Origin: Burkholderiales bacterium PBB6
Lineage (GTDB): Bacteria; Pseudomonadota; Gammaproteobacteria; Burkholderiales; Burkholderiaceae_C
Direction of reading: 5' to 3'
DNA: 64,000 bases
Assembly: GCA_002255925.1 (NCBI GenBank)
Contig: NKIH01000007.1
Coordinates: 62,001-126,000, forward strand
The notes below the pieces were generated by a model. That model was not told the origin of the DNA. It did not search any database and was given only the letters and a program-made list of their open reading frames with translations. Of the stretch, positions 54,972 through 64,000 are shown one piece after another. Made by a program: the position numbers and the translations under genes. Positions within the stretch are counted from its first letter, which is position 1, and every line of letters begins with the position of its first letter.

Positions 54972-56492
54972 TTACTCAGGCAGGCTGCGGCGGTATTGCA
55001 CGGCCTCGGCCACCGCGGCGGGGCCAACCGCCTCAGCCCCCGCCAGATCGGCGATGGTGCGAGCGAGCTTCATCACCCGGTGCAGGCTGCGGCCCGACCA
55101 GCCCAGCCGCTCGGCGGCCTTGCGCACGAAGGCGGCGGCCTCGGGCGTGAGGGCACAGTGCGCATCCAGCGTACCGGTGGGCAAGGCGCTGTTCAGGCAA
55201 CCTTGGCGGGCCCACTGCCGCGCGCGGGCCGCGGCCACCCGGGACGCCACCACCGGGCTGCTTTCACCCTCGGGCTGAGCCATCAGTTCAGCAGGACGCA
55301 CGGCGGGCACATCGAGCTGCATGTCGATGCGGTCGAGCAGCGGGCCCGACAGCCGCCCTTGGTAACGCGCCACCGCGTCAAGCGTGCAGCGGCAGCTGCG
55401 GCCGGTGGCGGCCTGCGCGCCCAGCCAGCCGCAGGGGCACGGGTTCATCGCCGCGACCAGCTGAAACCTCGCCGGGAAGCGCGCCTGCCGCGCCGCTCGC
55501 GAGATGGTGATGTGGCCACTTTCCAGCGGCTCACGCAGGGCCTCCAGCGCAGCGCGCTGGAATTCAGGGAGCTCATCGAGAAACAGCACGCCAGCGTGGG
55601 CCAGTGAAATCTCACCCGGCCGGGGTGGTGATCCACCGCCCACCAGGGCCACCGCACTGGCCGAGTGGTGCGGCGTGCGATTCGGCCGGCGGGCCCAATC
55701 CACCGGGTTGAAACCGCCCGCCGACACGCCCTGCACCACTGCGGCCTCCAGCGCTTCGTCGTCGGTCATGGGCGGCAACAAACCCGGCAAGCGCTGCGCC
55801 AGCATCGACTTGCCCGTGCCCGGGGAGCCGCACAACAACAGGCTGTGGGCGCCCGCGGCGGCAATTTCCAGTGCGCGCTTGGCAGCCGCCTGGCCTTTCA
55901 CATCACGCAAGTCAGGTTCGGGCGGGCGCTGGCCGGGCTCAGGTGCACGGGCCTGGGGCAGCGCGACGGCGTCTTCCAGCAGCAGCGACTGCACCACCTC
56001 AGTCAGGTGGCTGGCTGAACGGATGTCGAGTCCGCTGACCCGCGCGGCCTCGGCGGCGCTGGCGGCGGGCAGCACCAGCCGCCGCCCAAGCGAGCTGCGC
56101 CGCGCCGCCAGCGCGATCGCCAGGGCGCCACGCACCGGCCGAAGCTCACCGGCCAGCGACAGCTCCCCGGCAAATTCATGGCTGGCCAGGCGGCGGATGT
56201 CGATCACCTCCTGCGCCGCCAGGATGCCCAGCGCAATGGGCAAGTCAAACCTGCCGGACTCTTTCGGCAAGTCGGCCGGCGCCAGATTCACCGTGATGCG
56301 TTTGTTGTGGGGAAAGGTGAACCCGCTCTGGGCCAGGGCGGCGCGCACACGCTCGCGGGCCTCTTTCACCTCGGTGTCGGCCAGGCCCACCAGGGTGAAA
56401 CTGGGCAATCCATTGGCCAGGTGCACCTCCACCTGCACTTCGGGTGCCGTCAAACCATCCAATGCACGACTGAAGACCACGGCCAATGTCAT
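54972..56492 (-). CDS. comM: ComM/YifB-type AAA ATPase
   Basis: A 506-residue Mg-chelatase-like AAA protein. In bacteria such as Vibrio and Acinetobacter ComM is a helicase that promotes branch migration during natural transformation. The N-terminal region (LAVVFSRALDGLTAPEVQVE) and the LVGLADTEVKEARERVRAAL block define YifB. Walker A is GSPGTGKSMLA near 221-231, followed by ISLAHAGVLFLDELPEF (Walker B) and NPCPCGW with later Cys residues. The ATG at 56492 gives the usual length; the open frame to 56810 overlaps the porin promoter. Backbone gene. Confidence 0.95.
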   Translation of the reverse strand: MTLAVVFSRALDGLTAPEVQVEVHLANGLPSFTLVGLADTEVKEARERVRAALAQSGFTFPHNKRITVNLAPADLPKESGRFDLPIALGILAAQEVIDIRRLASHEFAGELSLAGELRPVRGALAIALAARRSSLGRRLVLPAASAAEAARVSGLDIRSASHLTEVVQSLLLEDAVALPQARAPEPGQRPPEPDLRDVKGQAAAKRALEIAAAGAHSLLLCGSPGTGKSMLAQRLPGLLPPMTDDEALEAAVVQGVSAGGFNPVDWARRPNRTPHHSASAVALVGGGSPPRPGEISLAHAGVLFLDELPEFQRAALEALREPLESGHITISRAARQARFPARFQLVAAMNPCPCGWLGAQAATGRSCRCTLDAVARYQGRLSGPLLDRIDMQLDVPAVRPAELMAQPEGESSPVVASRVAAARARQWARQGCLNSALPTGTLDAHCALTPEAAAFVRKAAERLGWSGRSLHRVMKLARTIADLAGAEAVGPAAVAEAVQYRRSLPE

Positions 56493-56582
56493 GGGGCGCG
56501 ATGTTGTGGGGCATGCGCCGGCCCAACCATCCCTCTTCAGACGGACTGGGGTGGGCTTGGACGGTCGGGAATGCTGGACAAA

Positions 56583-56599
56583 TGCACCAAAAGCGTGCA
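56583..56599 (+). promoter_or_regulatory. NtrC-like binding site upstream of the porin-glnK-amtB operon
   Basis: TGCACC-AAAAG-CGTGCA matches the NtrC consensus TGCACC-N5-GGTGCA with one mismatch. It is about 100 bases upstream of the sigma-54 promoter at 56690-56706, a usual enhancer distance. A further TGCACC half-site lies at 56655-56660. Confidence 0.6.
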
Positions 56600-56689
56600 A
56601 TTTACGGGCTTGGCACGTTGGCGGTGCGGTTTGGCGGCTCAAGCGCACCCGGAATGCACCGGGAGCACGAACAAGCACCAAGCCGGAAC

Positions 56690-56706
56690 ATGGTACGGAA
56701 GCTGCA
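56690..56706 (+). promoter_or_regulatory. Sigma-54 promoter of the porin-glnK-amtB operon
   Basis: TGGTAC-GGAAG-CTGCA has the exact GG-N10-GC spacing and differs from the TGGCAC-N5-TTGCA consensus at two positions. It gives a start near 56718, about 40 bases before the porin ATG, and lies downstream of an NtrC-like site, as expected for a nitrogen-regulated glnK-amtB operon. Confidence 0.6.
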
Positions 56707-56758
56707 AGGGAGAGTGCGGACCCAATTTCTGACTCAACCCACATAACGGAGCCCCTCC

Positions 56759-57863
<1,105 letters not shown>

Positions 57864-57897
57864 GTCCGCACACAACACCTCAAGAGACATTCAAATC

Positions 57898-59421
57898 ATG
57901 AGAAAGCTGATTGCTTCCCTCGCCCTGGGCCTCACGGTCCTGGGCTTTGCAGGGGCCGCCTTCGCGCAAGAGGCAGCTGCCTCGGCGCCTGCCGTGGCTG
58001 CTGCCGCGTCTGAAGTGGCTGCCGCTGTGGCACCCGCTGCCTCGGCTGCTGCCGACGCCGCGTCTGCCGTGGCCGCACCCGCACCGGTGCCCAACAAGGG
58101 CGACACCGCCTGGATGATGGTCTCCACGCTGCTGGTGATCCTGATGACCGTGCCTGGCCTGGCGCTGTTCTACGGCGGCCTGGTCCGCAGCAAGAACATG
58201 CTGTCGGTGCTGATGCAGGTCATGGTGACGTTCTCGATGATCGTCGTGCTGTGGGTCATCTACGGCTACTCCCTGGCCTTCACCGAAGGCAATGCCTTCA
58301 TCGGTGGTTTCGACCGCCTGTTCATGAAGGGCATCTGGGACAACGCCGCTGGCACCTTCGCCAACGCCGCCACGTTCAGCAAGGGTGTCTACATCCCTGA
58401 GATCGTGTTCGCAGCCTTCCAGGCCACGTTCGCCGGCATCACCTGCGCCCTGATCGTCGGTGCGTTCGCTGAACGCGCCCGCTTCTCGGCCGTGCTGCTG
58501 TTCATGGTGCTGTGGTTCACCTTCAGCTACGCCCCGATCGCCCACATGGTCTGGTTCTGGATGGGCCCTGACGCCTACACCGGCGCCGAAGTGGTCGATG
58601 CCATGAACGCCAAGGCTGGCTACATCTGGCAGATGGGTGCACTGGACTTCGCAGGCGGCACCGTGGTGCACATCAACGCCGCTGTCGCTGGCCTGGTGGG
58701 TGCCTTCATGATCGGCAAGCGCATCGGCTACGGCAAGGAAGCCATGGCTCCGCACAGCCTGACGCTGACGATGGTCGGTTCCGCCCTGCTGTGGGTGGGC
58801 TGGTTCGGCTTCAACGCCGGCTCGGCACTGGAAGCCAACGGCTTCGCTGCCCTGGCCTTCATGAACACCTTCGTGGCAACCGCCGCTGCGGTGCTGGCCT
58901 GGTCGGTGGGTGAAGCGCTGCACAAGGGCAAGGCCTCGATGCTGGGCGCTGCGTCTGGCGCAGTGGCTGGCCTGGTGGCCATCACCCCGGCAGCCGGCAA
59001 CGTCGGCATCGGTGGTGCGCTGATCATCGGTGTGCTCGCTGGCTTCGCCTGCCTGTGGGGTGTGACCGGCCTGAAGAAGCTGCTGGGCGCTGACGACACG
59101 CTGGACGTGTTCGGCGTGCACGGCGTCGGCGGCATCCTGGGTGCCCTGCTGACCGGCGTGTTCAATTCGCCGAACCTCGGCGGCCCGAGCGCCGTTGGCG
59201 ACTGGGTCACCGTCGGCATGATCGCCCCGGACGCCTACAGCATCGCATCTCAAGTGCTGGTGCAAGCCAAGGCTGTCGGCATCACCGTGGTGTGGTCGGC
59301 CATCGTCTCGATCATCTCCTTCAAGGTGGTTGATCTGGTCATCGGCCTGCGTGTGCCGGAAGACGAAGAACGCGAAGGTCTGGACATCACTTCCCACGGC
59401 GAAACCGCCTACAACAAGTGA
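57898..59421 (+). CDS. amtB: Ammonium transporter AmtB with a long Ala/Pro-rich N-terminal spacer
   Basis: A 507-residue inner-membrane channel for ammonium/ammonia. A signal peptide (LGLTVLGFAGAAFA) is followed by about 45 residues of Ala/Val/Ser/Pro-rich sequence (AAVAPAASAAADAAS, PAPVPNKGD) before the first channel helix (WMMVSTLLVILMTVPGLALF). Conserved AmtB segments include the FYGGLVRSKN, MVWFWMG, DFAGGTVVHINA and GVHGVGGILGALLTG blocks with the pore His pair. The ATG at 57898 fits; the open frame from 57745 overlaps glnK. Followed by a terminator. Confidence 0.95.
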   Translation: MRKLIASLALGLTVLGFAGAAFAQEAAASAPAVAAAASEVAAAVAPAASAAADAASAVAAPAPVPNKGDTAWMMVSTLLVILMTVPGLALFYGGLVRSKNMLSVLMQVMVTFSMIVVLWVIYGYSLAFTEGNAFIGGFDRLFMKGIWDNAAGTFANAATFSKGVYIPEIVFAAFQATFAGITCALIVGAFAERARFSAVLLFMVLWFTFSYAPIAHMVWFWMGPDAYTGAEVVDAMNAKAGYIWQMGALDFAGGTVVHINAAVAGLVGAFMIGKRIGYGKEAMAPHSLTLTMVGSALLWVGWFGFNAGSALEANGFAALAFMNTFVATAAAVLAWSVGEALHKGKASMLGAASGAVAGLVAITPAAGNVGIGGALIIGVLAGFACLWGVTGLKKLLGADDTLDVFGVHGVGGILGALLTGVFNSPNLGGPSAVGDWVTVGMIAPDAYSIASQVLVQAKAVGITVVWSAIVSIISFKVVDLVIGLRVPEDEEREGLDITSHGETAYNK

Positions 59422-59480
59422 TGACGTGATCCACCGGGCGGTGCGCCGCCCGGTGTCAAGAGAGAGTTACGGAGCGAGTT

Positions 59481-59514
59481 TGGGGATGGCATCACTGCCG
59501 TCCCCATTTTTTTT
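59481..59514 (+). terminator. Intrinsic terminator after amtB
   Basis: GGGGATGGCA and TGCCGTCCCC form a stem with a TCAC loop, followed by ATTTTTTTT. A GC-rich hairpin without T-run (about 59434-59455) precedes it. It separates amtB from gshA. Confidence 0.85.
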
Positions 59515-59588
59515 GTGCACGCTTGATAAACCCGTTTTCAGCCCGATCTGACAGAATTCCCGAATCCCCCCAGCCGTATCCGTCCATC

Positions 59589-60884
59589 ATGGTTCCGCAC
59601 CTCATCACAGCGCTCAACGGCCCGATCAACGAGCTCGAGCAGCGCATCCTGGAGTCCATGCCGGCGATCGAACGCTGGTTCCGCCTCGAATGGATGGAGC
59701 ACACGCCGCCGTTCTACACCTCGGTTGACATCCGCAATGCCGGCTTCAAGCTGGCCCCGGTCGACACCAACCTGTTCCCCGGCGGCTTCAACAACCTGAC
59801 GCCCGAAATGCTGCCGCTGGCGGTGCAGGCGGCCATGGCGGCGATCGAAAAGATCTGCCCGGAAGCCAAGAACCTGCTGCTGATTCCGGAAAAGCACACC
59901 CGCAACCCGTTCTACCTGATGAACGTGCAGCGGCTGATGCAGATCTTCGGGCAGGCCGGCCTGAACGTGCGCCTGGGCACGCTGGACGAAGGCATCACCT
60001 CGCCCACCGACGTGGCCCTGCCTGATGGCAGCACGCTGACGCTGGAGCCGCTGGAGCGCAGCGCGCGCCGCCTGGGCCTGAAGCACTTCGACCCCTGCAC
60101 CATCCTGCTGAACAACGATTTGTCGGCCGGCATTCCGAAGGTGCTGGAGAACCTGCACGAGCAGTACCTGCTGCCGCCGCTGCACGCCGGCTGGGCCATG
60201 CGGCGCAAGTCGCAGCACTTCCAGAGCTACGAGGAAGTGGCCAAGAAGTTCGCCAAGCTGCTGGGCATGGACCCGTGGCTGATCAACCCGATGTTCAGCC
60301 AGTGCGGCGAAGTGAACTGGGATGAAGGCACCGGCCTCGACTGCGTGCAGACGCAGGTCGACGCGCTGCTGACTAAGATCCGCCGCAAGCACAAGGAATA
60401 CGGCATCAACGAGAAGCCGTTCGTGGTGGTGAAGGCCGACAACGGCACCTACGGCATGGGCATCATGACCGTGCGTGACGCGAAGGAGCTCGACGAAGTC
60501 AACCGCCGCACCCGCAACAAGATGGGCGTGATCAAGGACGGCCAGGAAGTCACCCAGGTCATCATCCAGGAAGGCGTGCCGACCTACGAGCGCATGAACG
60601 AGGCGGTGGCCGAGCCCGTGGTCTACATGATCGACCGCTATGTGGTGGGCGGCTTCTACCGCGTGCACGCCGACCGCGGCATCGACGAGAACCTGAACGC
60701 CCCGGGCGCGAGCTTCGTGCCGCTGGCCTTCTCGGAAAGCCACCACCTGCCCAAGCCCGGTGCCAAGCCGGGCGCCAGCGCGCCGAACCGCTTCTACATG
60801 TATGGCGTGATCGGCCGGCTGGCGATGCTGGCGGCCTCCTACGAGCTGGAAGCCACCGACCCCGACGCCGAGGTCTACGACTGA
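59589..60884 (+). CDS. gshA: Glutamate-cysteine ligase (proteobacterial type)
   Basis: A 431-residue enzyme for the first step of glutathione synthesis, of the non-E. coli type found in beta-proteobacteria and acidithiobacilli. Features include SVDIRNAGFKLAPVDTNLFP near 45-64, a PEKHTRNPFY segment, FVVVKADNGTYGMGIMTV (ATP-grasp-like) and YMIDRYVVGGFYRVHADRG. The ATG at 59589 gives the standard start; the frame is open from 59523. The 3' end overlaps the convergent giant glycosyltransferase gene by 10 bases. gshB, often next in related genomes, is not present here. Confidence 0.94.
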   Translation: MVPHLITALNGPINELEQRILESMPAIERWFRLEWMEHTPPFYTSVDIRNAGFKLAPVDTNLFPGGFNNLTPEMLPLAVQAAMAAIEKICPEAKNLLLIPEKHTRNPFYLMNVQRLMQIFGQAGLNVRLGTLDEGITSPTDVALPDGSTLTLEPLERSARRLGLKHFDPCTILLNNDLSAGIPKVLENLHEQYLLPPLHAGWAMRRKSQHFQSYEEVAKKFAKLLGMDPWLINPMFSQCGEVNWDEGTGLDCVQTQVDALLTKIRRKHKEYGINEKPFVVVKADNGTYGMGIMTVRDAKELDEVNRRTRNKMGVIKDGQEVTQVIIQEGVPTYERMNEAVAEPVVYMIDRYVVGGFYRVHADRGIDENLNAPGASFVPLAFSESHHLPKPGAKPGASAPNRFYMYGVIGRLAMLAASYELEATDPDAEVYD

Positions 60885-63800
60885 AGCGACGGCGCGGTCA
60901 CGCCCAGGGCCTGCCACAGGGCCCGAGGCTGCTGCGCCAGTGACAGCGGCACGATGTAGTCGGTGAAGCCCATGGCGCGCAGGCGCCGGGCCGGCGCGCC
61001 GATGTCGAACACCGCCACGCGGCAGCCCGAGGCAATCGCCGCGCTCAGCACGTAGCTGTAGGTTTCCGGCCAGATCGACGGCAGCAAGATCAAGTCAGGC
61101 GCCGTCCGGGCCAGCAAGCCGGGCAACTGGGTGTCGTCATAACGGCCCAGCACGTGCACGCCGGCGGCCGTCAGCGCCGCATCGTCCATCGAATAGCCCA
61201 GCAGGCTGATGCGCGTGCCAAGCTGGTCGCGCCGGCTCTGCAGCGCCAGCTGGCGCACCACCTCATAGCCCTTGATCACGCCGAGCGCGCCGATCACCGC
61301 CACATGGCGCACGGGGCCACGCTCCGCCCAGGGGAGCGGGTCGGGCGATGCCACTTCATCGTGCGGGGCCACCTGCACACCGAGGCCGGGGAAGTAGCGC
61401 GCCATGCGCTGCGCCACATCGTCGTCGGGCACCCGCACCTGTCGGGCGGCGCGCAGCAGCGTTTCAGCGTCGCGGCGCCAGTGGACGATGCTGAGCGGCT
61501 CGTCGGTCGGGCCGGCCAGCGGGGCCACGCAGCGGTCACAGGTGGCCGCCTCCACGGGCTCGCCGCAGAACTGCCCGTCGGCATTCACCAGATTGATGCG
61601 CGGACACACCAGGTGGTAGTCGTGCAGCGTCACGTCCATCGACACGCCCAGCCGCTGCACCAGCGTCTGCATGTGGCGGCGGAACACGAGCGGGAAATCA
61701 ACGAGGTGGTGCAGTTGCACGGCCTCGACTGCCAGCGGCTGCAGCAGGCTGATCAACTCGTCCAGCGGCTGCTCGCCTTCCAGCGGAATGACGCCCAGGT
61801 TGGGCAGCTCCAGCACATCGGGCGCGCGCAGGCACAGGCCCTGCCCGTCAGCCGAAGGGCGCAGCAGCAGCACACCGCGGCCGAGCGCTTGCAGGCGCCG
61901 GGCTTCTTCGGTCTCGTGGCGCGCGGTGCCGCCGCCGCGGTCGTGGCTGACCATCAACACCACCGGGCCGGGCATGGCGGCCTGGAGCCGGGCGATGTCG
62001 AGGCGGGCCCGCACGCCGCGCAGCGGATCGTCTTTCAGCCAGTCGTCGATGCGCTGCTGGTAATCGGGATACAAGCCTTGCAGGGTGCTCAGCGCGGCCT
62101 GGATGCGCGGGCTGGTTTCACCCTGGAACGAGACGGAGCCCAGGTGCTCCACATACACATCGGTGGCCGCCAGATGGCGCCAACCGGCCCGGCTGGCACG
62201 CATGCACCAGTCGTTTTCCTCGCCGTAGCCGCGGCCGAAGCGCTCGGCGTCGAGCAGGCCGATGTCGGCCATGCAGGCCCGGCGCAGGAACATGCAGAAG
62301 CCCATGCCGGTGGGCACTTCAATGCCCACGCCGGCGTGGGCCTCGGCCATCAGGTGATCGACCTCGGCGGGCGGCAAATCAGGCAGCGCCGGGTTGTCGA
62401 AGTTCATCAGCGGATAGCTGAAGATCGTCGCGTTGTTGGACATCGGCGTGATGCTGGCCACCGTGGTGTCTCGGCGCGCATGGGCCGTGATGCGGCTCAG
62501 CCAGTCGCCGTGCACCCGGGTGTCTGAGTTCAGGATGATCACGTCGCGCTCATCGTGCAGCGCCAGACCGCGGTTCACCGTGCCCACGAAGCCCAGGTTC
62601 TGCGGATTGACGTGCAGGCTGATCAGACCGGCCTGTGCCAGCCAGCGCAAGCGGGCGCTCAAGGCGGGCTCAGGGCTGCAGTCGTCCAGCACCACCAGCT
62701 CGAACGGCAAGGGCTCGGCGGCGGCCAATACAGACCACAAACAACGCAAGGTTTCCTGCGCGCCGGCATACACCGGCACCACCACATCCAGCGTGGCCGC
62801 AGCCTGCCGGGCAGCGCTGTCGCCGCGGGGCGTCAGGCCTTGCCACGGTGCATCGGCCAGGTAGTTCACACCGTCCAGCGACTGCGGCGTCTGCCACGGC
62901 AGCAAACCGTGGGTGGGCCGCGGCACGTTGGCGGGCAAGCCCGCCAGCAGCGCAGCCATGCGGGGGTCGGCCACGCGGGCGCTCAAGACCCGGCCCATGC
63001 GCTGCGCCAGCGGCTGGTTCAGCTTCGGTGCGGTGTCAAAGCCGGGGCAGGTGGCGCGGCCTTCGCGCCAGCCCCAGGCCAGGTAGTGCAGCAGCGGGTC
63101 CAGCGTGCTGGCCCGCACATCGGCATAGGTCTGCAGGTAAAACGGTGCGTTGAACCACGCGCTGGGCGAGCAGCCCTCGAAGCGGCCAACCAGCGCGTAG
63201 TGCAGCAGGCGGTTGATGCCGGGGTGGCGGCGGCCGGGCAGCTGGCCCGTGTAGAAGCGCGCATCGAACAAGGCCTGCGGCACCAGCACCCGGGCGTCGC
63301 CGTGCATCACGTAATGGCGCAGCGCCGACAAGCTGCCCAGCTCGCCCGGGGCCAGCTGGCTCACATAAAGCGTTGAATCAAACAGGCCGGTGGCGCGGGT
63401 GAGCTTGATCTCCAGGCGATCGGCCCGCTCGCTCTGGCCCGCTGTGCGGCGCAGCAACAGCAGGGTTTGCAGCGCCAGGCGGCACCACCAGCGTTTGCGC
63501 AGCCAGTGTTGCAGGCGGCTTTCCAGCAACTGGGGCTGCACCTCGAAGGTGCCTGGTCCATCGCCTGGGGCAGCCTTGCTGGTGGTCGGCAACAAGGCGT
63601 CTTGCCAGCCCCAGCTCTTGGCCAGCCGCAGGGCCAGGGCCCGATCGGCCGGCAAGGCGGCGTGCATCGACCCCGCATGCATGAGGTGCTCGATCACCAG
63701 CCGGCCGGTGCGCTCGCGCCAGGCCAGGTCACCGGAGCGATCAGCGGCCTGCAGCAGCGGCCACAGTTGCCGGCGCTCCAGCACCAGGCCGTCACCCAGC

Positions 63801-64000
63801 GGCTGCCCGGCGACGCGCACTTCCAGCTGCAGGATCGAGGCGTCGCCGCCGTGCAGCTGAGCCCAGAGCGCACCGGGCAACTCGATCTCGAAGCCCAGGC
63901 CCTCGGCGGGCACACCCAGCGCGGCGGCCACATCGGCCCGGTCCACCCGGCGGATGGGCACATCCACCAACGCGCCGTGGCACCACAACTCAACCGGGCC
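60875..64000 (-). CDS. Giant two-domain glycosyltransferase (GT2-GT4), cut by the window end
   Basis: At least 1,041 codons; the frame is open to the last base (GPVELWCHGALVDVPI), so the N-terminus lies outside. Layout: an N-terminal beta-rich domain, a region parallel to residues 35-170 of the 49.9-52.6 kb protein (FDSTLYVSQLAPGELGSLS, LLHYALVGRFEGCSPSAWFN), a GT2 domain (LDVVVPVYAGAQETLRCLWS, VIILNSDTRVHGDWL, GYGEENDWCMRA) and a C-terminal GT4-like domain (VLMVSHDRGGGTARHE, HVAVIGALGVIKGYEVV, ILLPSIWPETYSYVLSAA). Paralogue of the kps-linked transferase. Probably makes a surface polymer. 10-base convergent overlap with gshA. Confidence 0.88.
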   Translation of the reverse strand, partial: GPVELWCHGALVDVPIRRVDRADVAAALGVPAEGLGFEIELPGALWAQLHGGDASILQLEVRVAGQPLGDGLVLERRQLWPLLQAADRSGDLAWRERTGRLVIEHLMHAGSMHAALPADRALALRLAKSWGWQDALLPTTSKAAPGDGPGTFEVQPQLLESRLQHWLRKRWWCRLALQTLLLLRRTAGQSERADRLEIKLTRATGLFDSTLYVSQLAPGELGSLSALRHYVMHGDARVLVPQALFDARFYTGQLPGRRHPGINRLLHYALVGRFEGCSPSAWFNAPFYLQTYADVRASTLDPLLHYLAWGWREGRATCPGFDTAPKLNQPLAQRMGRVLSARVADPRMAALLAGLPANVPRPTHGLLPWQTPQSLDGVNYLADAPWQGLTPRGDSAARQAAATLDVVVPVYAGAQETLRCLWSVLAAAEPLPFELVVLDDCSPEPALSARLRWLAQAGLISLHVNPQNLGFVGTVNRGLALHDERDVIILNSDTRVHGDWLSRITAHARRDTTVASITPMSNNATIFSYPLMNFDNPALPDLPPAEVDHLMAEAHAGVGIEVPTGMGFCMFLRRACMADIGLLDAERFGRGYGEENDWCMRASRAGWRHLAATDVYVEHLGSVSFQGETSPRIQAALSTLQGLYPDYQQRIDDWLKDDPLRGVRARLDIARLQAAMPGPVVLMVSHDRGGGTARHETEEARRLQALGRGVLLLRPSADGQGLCLRAPDVLELPNLGVIPLEGEQPLDELISLLQPLAVEAVQLHHLVDFPLVFRRHMQTLVQRLGVSMDVTLHDYHLVCPRINLVNADGQFCGEPVEAATCDRCVAPLAGPTDEPLSIVHWRRDAETLLRAARQVRVPDDDVAQRMARYFPGLGVQVAPHDEVASPDPLPWAERGPVRHVAVIGALGVIKGYEVVRQLALQSRRDQLGTRISLLGYSMDDAALTAAGVHVLGRYDDTQLPGLLARTAPDLILLPSIWPETYSYVLSAAIASGCRVAVFDIGAPARRLRAMGFTDYIVPLSLAQQPRALWQALGVTAPSLQS

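Noticed and set aside
56610-56626. First TTGGCACG element before the porin gene as a sigma-54 promoter
   Set aside because: GG-N10 is followed by GT, not GC; the TGGTAC-GGAAG-CTGCA element 80 bases downstream fits better.
57880-59397. 505-codon open frame antisense to amtB
   Set aside because: His/Asp/Gln-rich low-complexity translation mirroring amtB codons; no start signal or homology. The same applies to the 459-codon frame antisense to gshA at 59538-60917.

Overview
The window is high-GC DNA from a beta-proteobacterium, most likely a Burkholderiales of the Rubrivivax/Leptothrix/Ideonella type. The evidence is a PEP-CTERM/exosortase B system, the glnK-amtB-gshA order with the proteobacterial GshA type, a fused cysN-cysC, and a strong G/C third-position bias. 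No rRNA, tRNA, CRISPR array or intact insertion sequence was seen. Genus assignment is an inference.

Nearly the whole window is a polysaccharide production locus placed between housekeeping genes. Left edge (0-4.7 kb): cysQ, divergent from cysD and cysNC, which activate sulfate to PAPS and recycle PAP. The cysD reading frame carries a long N-terminal extension that looks like a domesticated IS630-type transposase. 4.8-12.9 kb: two tandem PEP-CTERM genes with duplicated promoters, then the minus-strand run manC, wcaJ and epsL, and a TPR protein with a degenerate glycosyltransferase domain. 13-20.9 kb: nucleotide-sugar genes gmd and fcl (GDP-fucose), rmlACBD (dTDP-rhamnose) and ugd (UDP-glucuronate, behind a good sigma-54 promoter match), with a third PEP-CTERM gene between them. 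21.4-23.3 kb: a low-GC O-acyltransferase.

23.6-41.5 kb is one long minus-strand operon: epsD, epsE, epsF, epsG (export and chain length), xrtB and epsI (exosortase), wzx, a GT4, a wzy-like polymerase, two GT2s, a GT4, a hexapeptide acetyltransferase, a secreted clan GH-A glycosidase and two more GT4s. This is a Wzx/Wzy-type exopolysaccharide system coupled to sorting of PEP-CTERM proteins. Divergent from epsD is a small operon with an HU-like protein carrying an Ala/Lys tail, a hexapeptide acyltransferase and a sulfotransferase. The sulfotransferase could use PAPS from the cys genes at the left edge.

43.8-54.9 kb: a lipoprotein of unknown function, then a second export system of the ABC type (kpsM, kpsT, kpsE, kpsD) with an 893-residue GT2-GT4 protein, a sialyltransferase-like (GT29) protein and a GT4. 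55-60.9 kb: backbone genes comM, a TorF-type porin, glnK, amtB and gshA, with an NtrC-like site and a sigma-54 promoter before the porin gene. Right edge: a second giant GT2-GT4 protein, cut by the window end, lies where gshB would usually follow gshA.

Taken together, the locus encodes sugar-nucleotide supply (GDP-mannose, GDP-fucose, dTDP-rhamnose, UDP-glucuronate), two separate export routes, acyl and probably sulfate decoration, and a PEP-CTERM protein system likely linked to the exopolysaccharide.
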